64,000 bases of DNA, from positions 186,001 through 250,000 of the forward strand of contig NZ_BFAY01000006.1 of assembly GCF_003112675.1 (NCBI RefSeq), read 5' to 3'. The DNA comes from Leptospira johnsonii. Lineage in GTDB: Bacteria > Spirochaetota > Leptospiria > Leptospirales > Leptospiraceae. The notes under the pieces were generated by a model. That model ran no database searches. It saw only the letters and a program-made list of their open reading frames with translations, and had not been told where the DNA came from. This document shows positions 50,552 through 61,312 of this stretch, piece by piece. Within the stretch, counting starts at the first letter, position 1. Each line of letters starts with the position of its first letter. Made by a program: the position numbers and the translations under genes.

Positions 50552-52774
50552 TTATCTCGGAAGTTTTAATACCTGTTTTCTGAAAGTTCCGATCGTGGTT
50601 CCGTAAGTTACCTTTTCGTTGAGTGGAAGGTCAGCAAAATCGAAAGTATCTCTTTCTAAGATCAGGATGACTGTGGATCCCATTTCGAATCTTCCGAGTT
50701 CCGCACCTTTATCGATCATGATGGAAACGTCTTTGTAATCTTCTTCCTTAGTGGTCCTGATCAAAGTATTTGTGATAATCTTTTTATCATAAGTCACACG
50801 GATACGACCTACGTTGGAAGCTCCAACTTTGATTACCGCTACCAATCCGTATTCGGTTTGCAGGAATGTGATCAATCTTTCGTTTTTAGGGAAAAGCCCT
50901 CTGATCCCAAAAACCGCCAATTCATTCACTGGGAAAAGTTTCCCAGGTTCATAATAATATCCTAATATTCTACCGTATGCAGGAGAATGTATCCTATGAT
51001 AATCCTGAGGAGAAAGATAGAATGTGATATATTTTCCGTTCTGGAATTTGGAGAGATACTTATCCCCTCCTATCAATTCCTTCAGGTTATAATCCACACC
51101 CTTTGCTTGTAAGATCACCTGATCGTTGATATCTCCGAAACCTGTGATCTTTGCATCCACTGGAGAAACAAGCGCATTCTCCGCAGAGTCGGTAATCCTT
51201 GCTCCGGCTTTTAATGCCCTAGTGAAAAACTGGTTTAAAGAATTGTATTCTTGTATTTCGAGTTCTGCCTCGTTCAAATTGATCTTATAAGCTTTTGCAA
51301 ACGCCTTTAAGATAGGGATCATGATAAACCTTGGCAATCTTAAAGAGGCCAAGATCCCGAATAGCAAAGAAACTAGGTTTTTAGGTAAGATGGAAAGAAG
51401 AAGGAGATAGAAGTCCTTAAATATCTCGTAATGCGCCCCGCCTTCCAGGAATTTTCGTAGTTCCGCTTGGGCCACCTTCGCCAAAAGAACCAAACTAATG
51501 AGTACAGGAACTGCGGTAATAAGAGCGAGTCCATAACCGATGCCGAATACTTGTAATAAGAATTCTTCTCCGAATTGAACATATGCATATGCAGAACCTA
51601 GCAAAGAGGCTACGAATAAGATCCTATATACATTTGCAAATTTTTCTCCGAAGATATATCTAGCGTTTTGTTCGCCCGTATAGAACCATCCGGCGATCGC
51701 AATTATGGAAAATATTAAGAAGGATGCAAATAAAGCCAGTCTTGCGGAATCCGTAGGACCGTTTACTAATACGAATAAGAAATTTTTAACCGATTCGAGA
51801 TCCTTTACTCCAAAGGAGAATAACGCGTAGATTACCAAAGTAGCTACTACAAAACCTTCGAAGAATGTAGCGAGCATACTTACGATCCCTTGTTTTGCAG
51901 CGGAATCAGTCCGAACCACTCCTGCAACTCCCGCACTTTTTCCGATCCCGGTTTCAGTGGATAAGAAGAACATTCCTGTTCCCGTGCTGAAAATCCTTGC
52001 GAGAGAAAATCCTCCTCCAAGTAATAAGGAGAATGGTTGCATCGCTTCCTTAAAGACCGATTCTAAGAAAAAGTAAAAATTCCCTAGATGATCCCTAAAC
52101 AATAGGATATAACTTAAGAAAAATAGAATGAGACCTATCGGAGCTAGATAAGAAGAAACTTTTCCGATCCTTCTGATCCCGCCTAATACTACGAATACTA
52201 CTATGATCGAGACCAAAAACGGAACAGTCATCCCTTGTATATCAAGTCCGTTCTTCGCTAAAAAGGAAGCTCCTAAAATAGGCATAGCGCTTCCCATAGA
52301 AAGTACAGTCAACAAACAGGCCAAAGAGAAAGCGATTGCAAGCCATCTAGCTCTAAGTGCTTTTTCGATAAAATACATTGGACCTGAAAGATATCTTCCA
52401 CTTTCTAACTTGATCCTGAATCGGATCGCTAAGGTGGAAGAAACAAAACGAAGAGGCATGATGAGAAAACTGGAAAGCCAAATCCAAACTAGAACTCCTG
52501 GACCTGCCAATACCAACGCCAATGCGGAACCAAGTATTGCTCCCGGAAGTAAAGAGGAACCTGTTCCGGCATAGAATGCCTGAGAATGTACCAAACGTCC
52601 TCGGGAACCTTTGTAGTCCATGTTCCCGGAAAAAATTTTAATCGCTAAAAATAAAAAACGGATTTGTGGAAACTTTAAACGGAATGTTAGGTATAACCCG
52701 ATGAAGAGTAAAAAATAAAAATATGGTTTTAAAAGATCCAAATCCAAGAACGGAAATAGTTTAGTTGTTAGCAT
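50552..52774 (-). CDS. Fusion of an AGCS-type amino-acid:cation symporter with phosphatidylserine decarboxylase
   Basis: Residues 1-450 form about 11 membrane spans with AGCS marks ([31 protein letters not shown]). Residues about 460-740 are a complete phosphatidylserine decarboxylase: D540 in SPVDAKI, H593 and H596 in YHRIHSP, and the self-cleavage site MGST with S700, which becomes the pyruvoyl group. The decarboxylase makes phosphatidylethanolamine. The frame is continuous with no internal stop. The AGCS cation site looks altered (GTGSSLLPG). Cleavage would release only the last 41 residues as the alpha chain. Confidence 0.88.
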   Translation of the reverse strand: MLTTKLFPFLDLDLLKPYFYFLLFIGLYLTFRLKFPQIRFLFLAIKIFSGNMDYKGSRGRLVHSQAFYAGTGSSLLPGAILGSALALVLAGPGVLVWIWLSSFLIMPLRFVSSTLAIRFRIKLESGRYLSGPMYFIEKALRARWLAIAFSLACLLTVLSMGSAMPILGASFLAKNGLDIQGMTVPFLVSIIVVFVVLGGIRRIGKVSSYLAPIGLILFFLSYILLFRDHLGNFYFFLESVFKEAMQPFSLLLGGGFSLARIFSTGTGMFFLSTETGIGKSAGVAGVVRTDSAAKQGIVSMLATFFEGFVVATLVIYALFSFGVKDLESVKNFLFVLVNGPTDSARLALFASFLIFSIIAIAGWFYTGEQNARYIFGEKFANVYRILFVASLLGSAYAYVQFGEEFLLQVFGIGYGLALITAVPVLISLVLLAKVAQAELRKFLEGGAHYEIFKDFYLLLLSILPKNLVSLLFGILASLRLPRFIMIPILKAFAKAYKINLNEAELEIQEYNSLNQFFTRALKAGARITDSAENALVSPVDAKITGFGDINDQVILQAKGVDYNLKELIGGDKYLSKFQNGKYITFYLSPQDYHRIHSPAYGRILGYYYEPGKLFPVNELAVFGIRGLFPKNERLITFLQTEYGLVAVIKVGASNVGRIRVTYDKKIITNTLIRTTKEEDYKDVSIMIDKGAELGRFEMGSTVILILERDTFDFADLPLNEKVTYGTTIGTFRKQVLKLPR

Positions 52775-52839
52775 TCCAATCCATCTTTTCCTTAAAAATA
52801 AAGGCTTTTAGAATTATTGGCCCAGAATTTCCTACTCGT

Positions 52840-53775
52840 ATGCCGGGCTCCTACACAGTTTTTACGCATCCAGTCCCAAAACCACTCCTTTTTAAACAGC
52901 GGTCAGGGCCCAAAACGGGAAGAGCAAGTTTCTATTCTATCATCCTTACCGGAATTCTGTTCGGAATGATCTCCTTGGGAGCGGAAGAAAATACCACAAC
53001 CACGCCTAAACTAAAGGAATTGCCTGAAAAGAGGACTGCAGAAGCCCCAGATACCTGGGAATTCGGAGCCAGACTCGGTTTTGGAATGAGAGGACCGAAC
53101 AGATTCGATCAGAATTTAAACGGTTTTAGCTCCAACTTGAATCCTCTTGTGGCCAGCCAAACCAAACAAGAAAATACAAGAGGAAGTTTCCAAGGAGAAT
53201 TTTTAGCAAGGACCAGACTGAGTGAAGATTTCAAGATCGGGTTAATAGGCGGATATAGATACTACGATCCATTCCATCTCACGAATCTTACCTCAGAACC
53301 TTTTTATACTCAGCTGAATTTCCAAATGGAAAGTTTTTATGTTTTAGGAATGGTCTGGCAAGAAGGACGGCTGAACAGATACTTCCGCTGGGAAACAGGA
53401 CTTGGGCTTGGGATCACAAGAGCATTGTGGGTAACAAATGGTTATGCCACGGAAGGAAAATCTTACTACCAACAAGAAGGAAATTTGAAAGGAAGCGGGT
53501 TGGAATTCAGACTAGAAGGTTCTCTAATCCATCCGATTAACGACAGAGTTAGTTTAAGTTTCGGAACTTATTTGTCCTGGATCAATATCACTTCTTTCGA
53601 CGGTTCCTTTAACGGGGACACTGCATCTTTTTATGTAAGACAAGATGGAAGAGTCTCTCCATTAACTGAATCCGCCAATCAAGACAATATATTACTTTCT
53701 AATCAATATTCGCGAAAATTAGACATGCAGTCCGCATATGGCGGACTGTTTTTCGGCGTGAACTATAAATTATAA
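52840..53775 (+). CDS. Predicted outer-membrane beta-barrel-like protein
   Basis: The 311-residue product has a hydrophobic segment (FYSIILTGILFGMISLGAEE) followed by alternating strands such as GARLGFGMRG, FKIGLIGGYRYYD and YGGLFFGVNYKL, ending on an aromatic-hydrophobic C-terminus, as in outer-membrane barrels. The start is uncertain: this ATG leaves a long n-region before the signal helix, and an ATG at 52765 would be longer still. It is divergent from the fusion gene. No family is recognised. Confidence 0.65.
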   Translation: MPGSYTVFTHPVPKPLLFKQRSGPKTGRASFYSIILTGILFGMISLGAEENTTTTPKLKELPEKRTAEAPDTWEFGARLGFGMRGPNRFDQNLNGFSSNLNPLVASQTKQENTRGSFQGEFLARTRLSEDFKIGLIGGYRYYDPFHLTNLTSEPFYTQLNFQMESFYVLGMVWQEGRLNRYFRWETGLGLGITRALWVTNGYATEGKSYYQQEGNLKGSGLEFRLEGSLIHPINDRVSLSFGTYLSWINITSFDGSFNGDTASFYVRQDGRVSPLTESANQDNILLSNQYSRKLDMQSAYGGLFFGVNYKL

Positions 53776-53786
53776 AATTATAATGT

Positions 53787-54425
53787 TTATTTAGCGACCG
53801 GAACGATCAGATCTGGATGTTTCGGAGAATTGATATATTTAGACTCTGTCACCTTCTCTTTCATTTTCCTTAATGTTTCGTAAGGAATATCCACTACCAC
53901 AAAATTCGCAATGGATGTTGGGATACTTCCACCCGGATCGCTGAGTATCTGGTAAGTAACTTCTATCTCATCTCCTACCGGTACAAATTTCCAAAAACCT
54001 TTGAGGGTCCCTCTTACGATTCCCTTCTTTTCCGCCACTATATTTGCAACAGGTCGAATTGTATAAGTCACTGCTCCTGTATTTTTGTCCTGGCTGAAAA
54101 TAGTATGGATCACAAAGTCCCGATCGTTCACCGGCCAAGGTGCCCCGTTCTGGATATAAATATACTTTTCTCTTGTGTTCAAAACTTTCACAGCTTCTGC
54201 ATGCTTACAATCTTTGAACCAACTTACGTAATTCGGATTGTCTTCCATGAGAGAGATCACAGTGTTTAGATCCGCTTTGAGTTTTGTTTTTCCACGGAAT
54301 TCTTTGAAATCCGAACCTTCTACAGCTCTGGTATGGACTGTGATCCCGTTTTTCTCCTTCTCCAGATCCCAAGAAAATATTTGCATGGGGATCAATAGAA
54401 AAGCGATAAAATAGAAATGTTTCAT
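53787..54425 (-). CDS. Secreted START-domain protein
   Basis: This 212-residue protein has a signal peptide (MKHFYFIAFLLIPMQIFS) and a START/SRPBCC lipid-binding fold: WDLEKEKNGITVHTRAVEGS, PNYVSWFKDCKHAEAVK and GAPWPVNDRDFVIH. Such proteins bind lipids or other hydrophobic ligands. It would act in the periplasm. It is convergent with the barrel-like gene across 11 bases. Confidence 0.82.
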   Translation of the reverse strand: MKHFYFIAFLLIPMQIFSWDLEKEKNGITVHTRAVEGSDFKEFRGKTKLKADLNTVISLMEDNPNYVSWFKDCKHAEAVKVLNTREKYIYIQNGAPWPVNDRDFVIHTIFSQDKNTGAVTYTIRPVANIVAEKKGIVRGTLKGFWKFVPVGDEIEVTYQILSDPGGSIPTSIANFVVVDIPYETLRKMKEKVTESKYINSPKHPDLIVPVAK

Positions 54426-54533
54426 TAGAATACAACCTCTCGGAGAATGACTTCGAATTGAAGCTATGATCTAACCGGATCTTAGATCAGATCAACCGTA
54501 AAATTGGACCGACCTTTTCTGCAGTGGGAAATA

Positions 54534-56705
54534 TTAATCAAAATCTAAGGAGCTGGGTTCTCTTTTGTATTTAAGGGGTTTTTGTAGGTATTTGATAAGA
54601 AGGACCTTATTTCCTTTTTCGTTAAATTTTACCACGTCGAAAACTTTTCGGGTCATCATGATCCCACGTCCATGGGTATAACTCTCCTCGTTCAGTTTTT
54701 CTCCGTCCAAATTTAAGATCTTCTTAAAATCGAAACCGTCTCCTTCGTCTTCTATCTCGAAACCGATCCTTTTGGAATTTAAAGAATACGCAACCTTTAC
54801 ATTCCTTGCCCCGTAAAAAGCCTCTCTTTGTCTTTTTTGGATGAACTCCATGTAATTTCCGGATTTCATAGCTTCCGTTTTTTCATCAAAGCTGATACCG
54901 AGATTCCCATGTTCGATCGCATTGATCAAAACTTCTCTGAGGCAAGTACGGATCGCAGTGATCACTTCCGATCCTGCAAATTGGCTCAGATTAGAAGTGA
55001 GTTGCCTACTCAAGATATCCGCATTTCTTAGATAATTGTTCACAGTGAAATGCATACTTTCCGAGACCAAAAAGCGGGAAAGAATATCCTCAGAGATCTC
55101 TGAGACCTTACCTAATACCTTTCTTCCCGCCTCGCTCTCAAAGGATTGGAGACGGATCTTTACAGGTTTAGGTTCCATTACATATTTCTGTTTGAACTCC
55201 GAATGGAATTCTACGGTCTTTCTGGTCCTTAAATGTTCCTCTAGTTTTTCCTTGGCAAGAAGAAGTACGATAGAACCTTCCTGAGTATCCAGAGTATAGA
55301 TCAGATCTAAGAAATTTTTACCTTCCACTTCTAGAGGTTTATAACCTGTAAGCCTGGAAAGAGTGCGGTTTGCATCTTTGATATTTCCCTCTTGGTCCAA
55401 TGTAAGAAGAAGTTCTTCTGCTCCTTCAAACAAATTCCTAAATCTTAGTTCCGATTGTTCGATTGCCTGCTTTGCCTCGTTCAGATCTTCTACCTTGGAA
55501 GAAAGATCCTTGGACAGATCGTTCACACGATCGGCTAATGACAAAGCCAAAAGAAGAATATGCATTGCAGTTCCGATCTCCACTCCCCAATACGCCAAAG
55601 AGATTGTATGAGGAATGATCCCGGAAAATCTCAGAGTAAATACGAATGCCCCTGTAACGAGTGCAAGCCAGGCGCCTAAAAAGAAAAGTGTAGGCCTTAG
55701 ATTTCTGGAAAATCCTTGGAAGCCGAGATACAAGATCGCGACCAAAGTGATCGTAGAAAGGAATATATAAAGCGCCAATGCAAAGCCGAACGGAAGAAAA
55801 TATCCGACAACTGTAAGTATATAAGATAATATTGATATTCCCTTAAGGACCTTATTAGAATTCGAATAATGATTAGGAGCATCGAAGTAGAGTCTGATAA
55901 AATCAGCTGTTGTCCCAGAAACCAAAAATGTAAAAGAAGTGATGATATGACTTGCCCAAACCACCGAGTTCGGCCAGAAAAATTGAAACGAATATCCGTG
56001 AAGAGACCATTGGGCCAAAACCCCAGAGCCGACATATCCGAAAAATGCTAGGTATGTTTTTTCCTTAGTAGATAAGAACAGAAATAGATTATATAATGCC
56101 ATGACCAAAAGAGATCCGAAATAGATCCCAAGTAATATTTGCTCATGGCTTATATTGGAAAAAAAGTCCTGAGACTTATATGCGAACACAGCAAAGTTAA
56201 CCGAACTTTTGGTCTGGATCCTGAGATAAACTGTGTCCTTCTCCCCTGCCTTTAATTCCAAAGGAAAACTGGGAAATCTATATTGGATCGGCCTTTCTTC
56301 AAAAGGAATCCTGTCTCCTCCCCGAAAAAAAACCTTGTCCCCTTTGGAGGCAAGATACAATTCTGCCTTGTCCAACTGGCTATAATGGATCTCCAAAATC
56401 CAGGAAATGGAATGAGAAGATTTATTTTCTACTGGGATCTTGAACCAATGAGCCAGATCCGAATAACCTAAACTCCCGGAAGAAAGAGGATAAAACTCTT
56501 TCTTTTGCATTTTTTCGAATTGAGTATCCCCATCCTCGTCCGCCCAAACCTCTGCGTAAGGCACCAAGGAAATCCCATCATACGGAAGAGAAGAAGGATC
56601 GAATGCGAAAATCGGACTACAAATGGAAAAAGATAAAAAAGTGAACGAGAGTTTACAAAAAACTCTCCAAGACAAAAAATTCTGAATGTCTAAAAGTCCT
56701 TTCAC
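54534..56705 (-). CDS. 7TMR-DISM sensor with PAS and GHKL/RsbW-like ATPase domain
   Basis: This 723-residue protein has a signal peptide, a 7TMR-DISM extracellular beta domain (about 45-180), seven membrane spans (about 190-400), a short coiled coil, a PAS domain (about 420-540, LFEGAEELLLTLDQEGNIKD) and a C-terminal ATP-binding domain (LREVLINAIEHGNLG, EIEDEGDGFDF, THGRGIMMTRKVFD). I see no phospho-acceptor H-box, so it resembles serine kinases of the RsbW type rather than a classical histidine kinase. Confidence 0.84.
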   Translation of the reverse strand: MKGLLDIQNFLSWRVFCKLSFTFLSFSICSPIFAFDPSSLPYDGISLVPYAEVWADEDGDTQFEKMQKKEFYPLSSGSLGYSDLAHWFKIPVENKSSHSISWILEIHYSQLDKAELYLASKGDKVFFRGGDRIPFEERPIQYRFPSFPLELKAGEKDTVYLRIQTKSSVNFAVFAYKSQDFFSNISHEQILLGIYFGSLLVMALYNLFLFLSTKEKTYLAFFGYVGSGVLAQWSLHGYSFQFFWPNSVVWASHIITSFTFLVSGTTADFIRLYFDAPNHYSNSNKVLKGISILSYILTVVGYFLPFGFALALYIFLSTITLVAILYLGFQGFSRNLRPTLFFLGAWLALVTGAFVFTLRFSGIIPHTISLAYWGVEIGTAMHILLLALSLADRVNDLSKDLSSKVEDLNEAKQAIEQSELRFRNLFEGAEELLLTLDQEGNIKDANRTLSRLTGYKPLEVEGKNFLDLIYTLDTQEGSIVLLLAKEKLEEHLRTRKTVEFHSEFKQKYVMEPKPVKIRLQSFESEAGRKVLGKVSEISEDILSRFLVSESMHFTVNNYLRNADILSRQLTSNLSQFAGSEVITAIRTCLREVLINAIEHGNLGISFDEKTEAMKSGNYMEFIQKRQREAFYGARNVKVAYSLNSKRIGFEIEDEGDGFDFKKILNLDGEKLNEESYTHGRGIMMTRKVFDVVKFNEKGNKVLLIKYLQKPLKYKREPSSLDFD

Positions 56706-56793
56706 TCTTTCTAAAAAACCGGAGGGAAAAGTTTGACTTCTGGCGGATCGGCAAGCAAGTCAAAATTCTCCCTTCGGAGACTAAAAGAGGATT

Positions 56794-57975
56794 TTAGCCT
56801 TTTTTGCTTTTAGACGCCGCATCTTTTATGAGTCCTGCGGCAATTTCGTTCCTCTGGATCTGGCTTGTGCCTTCGTAGATTTGTAGGATTTTAGCGTCCC
56901 TGTAAAATTTTTCCACAGGATATTCTTTGGTGTATCCGTATCCGCCGAAAATTTGCACCGCGTCGGATGCCACTTGGACCGAAGAATCGGATGCATAACA
57001 TTTTGCCATCGCGGAAAATTTTGCTGCGTCTTTATGAAAAGTCTCCGCATACACGCCTGCTTTGTAGGTGAGAAGCCTGGAACCTTCTATCTTGATCGCC
57101 ATGTCGGCAAGCATATGCTGGATCGCCTGGAAAGAAGAGATTGTAGTTCCGAACTGTTCTCTTTCTCTAGAGTATTCGATCGCAGCATCGAATGCACCCT
57201 GCATCAAACCTACTGCCCCTGCCGCAACCGCCGGTCTGGAAAGGATCAATGTTTTGAACGCATGCAAGAATCCCATATTCTCTTTTCCACCCAAAAGATT
57301 TTCTTCCGGGATCTCACAGTCTTCCATGATGAGCTGTCTTGTTTCGGAACATCTGATCCCCAACTTGTCTTCCTTCTTTCCGAAAGAAAATCCTTTGGTC
57401 CCTTTTTCAATAATGAAACAAGAGATCCCTCTTGGGCCTCTGTCCTTGTCGGTTATCGCAAACACTGTATAGATATCAGCTTGGCCGGCGCTACTAATCC
57501 ATTGTTTGGTACCGTTCAGAACATAACGGTCCCCTTTTTTCACTGCACTGGTCGCCATCGCAGGAACGTCTGAACCTGCTCCTGGTTCCGACAAACCGAA
57601 TGCAGCTGTCTTTTCACCCGAGGCGAGAAGAGGAAGCCATTTGTCTTTTTGGGCTTTGGTTCCACCTACATCGATTGGCAGAGCTCCTAGTTTTGTAGAA
57701 GTGAATGCGGTATTTACTCCCAAACATCCCCAGGAAATTTCCTCTGCGAGTACGATACCTCCCATCATTCCATAACCTAGTCCGCCATGTTCTTCGTCGA
57801 ACAATGCCTGGTACAATCCTGCTTCTTTAAATTTTTGTAAAATAGCTTTCGGATACTCGTTGTTTTCGTCGTAGTGCATTCTGTTCGGAACGACTTCCTT
57901 TCTGACTACGTCCCTGACCAGTTCTCTGAGTTGTATTAATTCCTCTGGTAATTCGAATTGAAGCGGTGAATTCAA
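56794..57975 (-). CDS. Acyl-CoA dehydrogenase
   Basis: This 393-residue flavoenzyme has the family signatures [55 protein letters not shown] and [17 protein letters not shown], the last holding the usual catalytic glutamate. It oxidises acyl-CoA to enoyl-CoA in fatty-acid or branched-chain breakdown. Leptospira lives on long-chain fatty acids, which suits it. It is a stand-alone gene. Confidence 0.94.
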   Translation of the reverse strand: MNSPLQFELPEELIQLRELVRDVVRKEVVPNRMHYDENNEYPKAILQKFKEAGLYQALFDEEHGGLGYGMMGGIVLAEEISWGCLGVNTAFTSTKLGALPIDVGGTKAQKDKWLPLLASGEKTAAFGLSEPGAGSDVPAMATSAVKKGDRYVLNGTKQWISSAGQADIYTVFAITDKDRGPRGISCFIIEKGTKGFSFGKKEDKLGIRCSETRQLIMEDCEIPEENLLGGKENMGFLHAFKTLILSRPAVAAGAVGLMQGAFDAAIEYSREREQFGTTISSFQAIQHMLADMAIKIEGSRLLTYKAGVYAETFHKDAAKFSAMAKCYASDSSVQVASDAVQIFGGYGYTKEYPVEKFYRDAKILQIYEGTSQIQRNEIAAGLIKDAASKSKKG

Positions 57976-58053
57976 GCTTGCCTCCCAATGATATTCTTTT
58001 TCAAATTCGGATATTGATTCCTAGGCAATCTTTAGAATAAGGGACTGAATGAT

Positions 58054-58078
58054 CAAGCGAAGCTTTTCGCTCCGCTTG
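58054..58078. repeat. Hairpin downstream of the fatty-acid hydroxylase gene
   Basis: CAAGCGAAGC (58054-58063) pairs with GCTCCGCTTG (58069-58078) with one mismatch around TTTTC, about 50 bases after the reverse stop. No T-run follows on the reverse strand, so it may be a processing or Rho-linked end. Confidence 0.4.
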
Positions 58079-58130
58079 CAAGAATGGATGGATGGTTTGT
58101 TATACGAACTAAAAAGAAAGATCTAAATGA

Positions 58131-59315
58131 TTATTTTAGATTCCAGGCCAGAACGCCCAATAATACAAACTTCAGCACCTCCCATTTTTCCATCTTAGGT
58201 CTTCCGTTCCATACAAGACCTAAACTTAAGAACGCAAAGAAGAACCAAACTCCAAAGCCTGAATACATGGCCAGAGATATCTTTCCTAGTTTCAAAAGTT
58301 TTAATAGATAAACGGAAAGTCCGGCAAGAACTAGAAACTGCAAGATCCCATAGACCTTTTTGGAAGTTGAAATTGTCGGATCGAATTTAACGTAAGTGGA
58401 TCTGTTGATTTCTGGGACCTTCTTCTCTCCTCCCAATGAATCAGGTCTCCAGTCCGGTTTTTTGATAAGAAGAAGAAGTTTATCTTTCCAACTGGGAGTG
58501 GCCTTTACTAAATTCCAAAGGGAAATATACACATGTAAATTTGCCCAAATAGGATTGAATGTAGGAAGAGGTTCCGTCAGTCCATAGATCGGCTCCTTCT
58601 TCTCCTCCGCATATGTTCCAAACCAGCGATCCCAGAGAATCAATATGCCACCGTGATTCTTATCCAAGTATTCAGGATCTCTTCCGTGATGGACCCTATG
58701 ATGAGAAGGAGTCAAAAGGACTTTTTCCATCCAACCCAATTTTCCGATCAATCGAGTGTGAACCCAAAATTGATAGATCTTCAAGATCCCATGGCAGATA
58801 AAGAACATCCACCAAGGAATTCCAAGAAGAGCCAAAGGAAGATTGAAAGCATATTCAAAAATCCTTTGGAACATGGATTGGCGAAGTGCCACAGTTAGAT
58901 TAAATTCTTCGCTGGAATGATGGGTCACATGACATGCCCAGAGAAGATGGATCTCATGAGTTGCGCGATGAAACCAATAATAAATAAAATCCACAGCGAT
59001 CAGAACGAATGTCCATGCAAGAAAAGACTCTAAATTGAATTCCCAACCGTTAGAGGTTTTCGACAAAGGAGAAGAAGATGGAAATTCCCCAAAATGAAAA
59101 AGACTTTGGACGGAATAATATATTCTAATTTTATCATACAGGAGAATGGCGCCCAATGTAATGACCACTCCAGTAAAGGAATACAGTATCCCAGTCGCCA
59201 AATCGGAAACGGAATCATTCCATCTATAAACTGACCTTCTTCTTCCCCATAAAAATTCCAACAAAGCTAGTCCGAGGAAAAAAGGAACTGCCTTGTCTAA
59301 AATCGTTTCTTGCAT
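58131..59315 (-). CDS. Sterol desaturase/fatty-acid hydroxylase family membrane protein
   Basis: From the ATG at 59315 the product is 394 residues, with several membrane spans and the di-iron histidine motifs HRATH, HVTHH and HRVHHG of the family. Members hydroxylate or desaturate lipids at the membrane. A TTG five codons upstream is an alternative start. It follows the SDR gene closely, and the two may act on the same lipid. Confidence 0.85.
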   Translation of the reverse strand: MQETILDKAVPFFLGLALLEFLWGRRRSVYRWNDSVSDLATGILYSFTGVVITLGAILLYDKIRIYYSVQSLFHFGEFPSSSPLSKTSNGWEFNLESFLAWTFVLIAVDFIYYWFHRATHEIHLLWACHVTHHSSEEFNLTVALRQSMFQRIFEYAFNLPLALLGIPWWMFFICHGILKIYQFWVHTRLIGKLGWMEKVLLTPSHHRVHHGRDPEYLDKNHGGILILWDRWFGTYAEEKKEPIYGLTEPLPTFNPIWANLHVYISLWNLVKATPSWKDKLLLLIKKPDWRPDSLGGEKKVPEINRSTYVKFDPTISTSKKVYGILQFLVLAGLSVYLLKLLKLGKISLAMYSGFGVWFFFAFLSLGLVWNGRPKMEKWEVLKFVLLGVLAWNLK

Positions 59316-59334
59316 ATCGCAAACACTCAACTGC

Positions 59335-60117
59335 CTAGTTTACTGTATTTAAAAATTTTGCCAATTTACGGACCAAAAACCTAGGAGTGATCCGGATCGA
59401 TTGTGCCATTACCTTGTTTGCCATTCCTGAGATCACTACAACCTTTCCTGCTTTTACTCCTTGGTATCCTACCTTTGCCACATAAGCCGGGTCCGCTTTA
59501 GGAACAAGACTGCTATTTAAGATCGCAGACTTATCCATTTCCGCTCTTTTAAAAAATTCGGTTTTAGTAGGCCCGGGACAAAGACAGGTTACGTTCACTC
59601 CGTCTTTACGAACTTCTTCCGCAAGACCTTCCGAGAAGAATAGAACGTACGCCTTGGAAGCATAATAATTCGTCATCATTGGACCTGGCTGGAAAGCTGC
59701 AGTAGAAGCCACGTTCAGAATTTTTCCTGTATGTCTTTCTCTCATATCTTTTAGAAAAAGATGAGTTAATTCCACAAGAGAAGTCACATTGACTTGGATC
59801 AGATCCAATTCTTCTTTCAGATCTAAAGAATGGAATTTTCCATTTGTTCCAAAGCCTGCGTTATTCACCAGAAGATCCACGATCGCTTTTTTCTTTTTGG
59901 CGAAGTCGTAAATTTTTTTAGGAGATTTTGGATCGGATAAATCTGCGGAAAGAACTTCTACATTTGCCCCCAAACTTTCCATTTCCTTTTTTACAGAGTT
60001 CAAGGTTTTGAGATTTCTCGCTACAAGAATGAGATCGTAACCATCTTTTGCGGCCAATTTGGAAATTTCATAACCGATGCCTACGCTTGCTCCGGTAATT
60101 AATGCTGTTTTTTTCAT
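59335..60117 (-). CDS. SDR-family short-chain dehydrogenase
   Basis: This 260-residue Rossmann protein has TGASVGIG at residues 8-15, LLVNNAGFG near 85, the catalytic Ser in [10 protein letters not shown] and YYASK near 150. It should use NAD(P)H on a lipid or alcohol substrate. It lies about 20 bases upstream of the hydroxylase and is likely co-transcribed with it. Confidence 0.9.
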   Translation of the reverse strand: MKKTALITGASVGIGYEISKLAAKDGYDLILVARNLKTLNSVKKEMESLGANVEVLSADLSDPKSPKKIYDFAKKKKAIVDLLVNNAGFGTNGKFHSLDLKEELDLIQVNVTSLVELTHLFLKDMRERHTGKILNVASTAAFQPGPMMTNYYASKAYVLFFSEGLAEEVRKDGVNVTCLCPGPTKTEFFKRAEMDKSAILNSSLVPKADPAYVAKVGYQGVKAGKVVVISGMANKVMAQSIRITPRFLVRKLAKFLNTVN

Positions 60118-60295
60118 GATCTATAAGATTCCTTTTCGAAAGAGTAAAAGCGCTTTTTATCGCAGCCAATTTTAGATTTAGATTTCCTTTCAGGAAAGTA
60201 GAAATTAAAAATCCGCGGCAGTTCCCATTCTTTCTGATCAAACCTATGAAAAAGACTTTACCATACTACTTGTATTTGAATGATCCTAGGCTCTT

Positions 60296-60949
60296 ATGAT
60301 AAAACTATACGGTTATCCGATCAGCAATTATACGAATAAGGTCAAATTGGCACTTTTAGAAAAAGGTTTGGAGTTCGAAGAAATTCGTACACCCTTCTCC
60401 CAAGAAGAGGAGTTTTTAGAAAAAAGCCCAATGGGAAAAATTCCTTACCTTGAAGTGGATGGAAAATATCTGGTAGAATCCCAGGCAATTATAGAATTTT
60501 TAGAAGATGCTTATCCGAATAGCAAACGTTTGATCCCAGCAGATCCATTCGAAGCGGCTCAAGTTAGAACGATTATTTCCTTTATCGAAAATTATATCGA
60601 TATTCCAGCCCGCAGATTGTACGAATCGATTGTAGAAGGTAAAACAATCTCTCCTGAAACTGTAGAACTAACAAAACTCGCGATCCAAAAAGGAGCGAGA
60701 GCACTTTCGAGAGTGGCAAAATTTTCTCCTTATATTGCAGGCAAAGAATTTACAGCTGCCGACTGCTCCGCGTTTGCCACCTTTCAGATCATAAACGATC
60801 ATATCGCGGATTGGATCTCTCCAAATCCACTCTTCGAAATTCCAGGATTACAAGCATATCTGGATATGATGATGCAGAATCCAAACGCCGCAAAAGTGGA
60901 CAAACCAAAGTCAGTCGTAATGAAAGCTTTAAAGAGACTCCGAAAATAG
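60296..60949 (+). CDS. Glutathione S-transferase family protein
   Basis: This 217-residue protein has the thioredoxin-fold N-domain (IKLYGYPISNYTNKVKLALL, PMGKIPYLEVDGKYLVESQA) and an all-helical C-domain (FSPYIAGKEFTAADCSAFAT). The probable catalytic Ser is in PISNYTNK. It conjugates or isomerises using glutathione or another thiol. It is divergent from the SDR gene. Confidence 0.9.
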   Translation: MIKLYGYPISNYTNKVKLALLEKGLEFEEIRTPFSQEEEFLEKSPMGKIPYLEVDGKYLVESQAIIEFLEDAYPNSKRLIPADPFEAAQVRTIISFIENYIDIPARRLYESIVEGKTISPETVELTKLAIQKGARALSRVAKFSPYIAGKEFTAADCSAFATFQIINDHIADWISPNPLFEIPGLQAYLDMMMQNPNAAKVDKPKSVVMKALKRLRK

Positions 60950-61069
60950 ATCGGATCTAAAGTTCAGATTTTGTGCGCTGCGTTTTCTCTGAGAAAAATT
61001 CGGTTCAAACCTAGTTGCAAAAAATCTGGTTGACTGGCTCGGTTCACAAATTAACCTGCTGGTGTCTTT

Positions 61070-61306
61070 ATGGAAGCAGAGAAAGTCATTTCGGTCCCTA
61101 TCAAAGAACTTCCTCACTTAAAAGTGATCCTAGCCGGATGGTATAATTTTTTAAAGGATAGTTACGATCAGAAAACGATAGACGCAAACGCCTTTAAAGA
61201 CTCTTTAAAGACGAATGTGGTCTACAATATTGATTCCGACCAGATAGAATTACTACTTTCAGGCACGGAACAGTTGCTTCAAAGCTTCCGCAAAAAACTT
61301 TCTTAA
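61070..61306 (+). CDS. Small helical protein of unknown function (78 aa)
   Basis: This 78-residue soluble protein has no signal or known motif (MEAEKVISVPIKELPHLKV, ending LLQSFRKKLS). A 15-base palindrome (TTTTCTC-T-GAGAAAA, 60983-60997) lies about 70 bases upstream. It is convergent with the M3 peptidase gene. No family is recognised. Confidence 0.6.
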   Translation: MEAEKVISVPIKELPHLKVILAGWYNFLKDSYDQKTIDANAFKDSLKTNVVYNIDSDQIELLLSGTEQLLQSFRKKLS

Positions 61307-61312
61307 AGCCGC

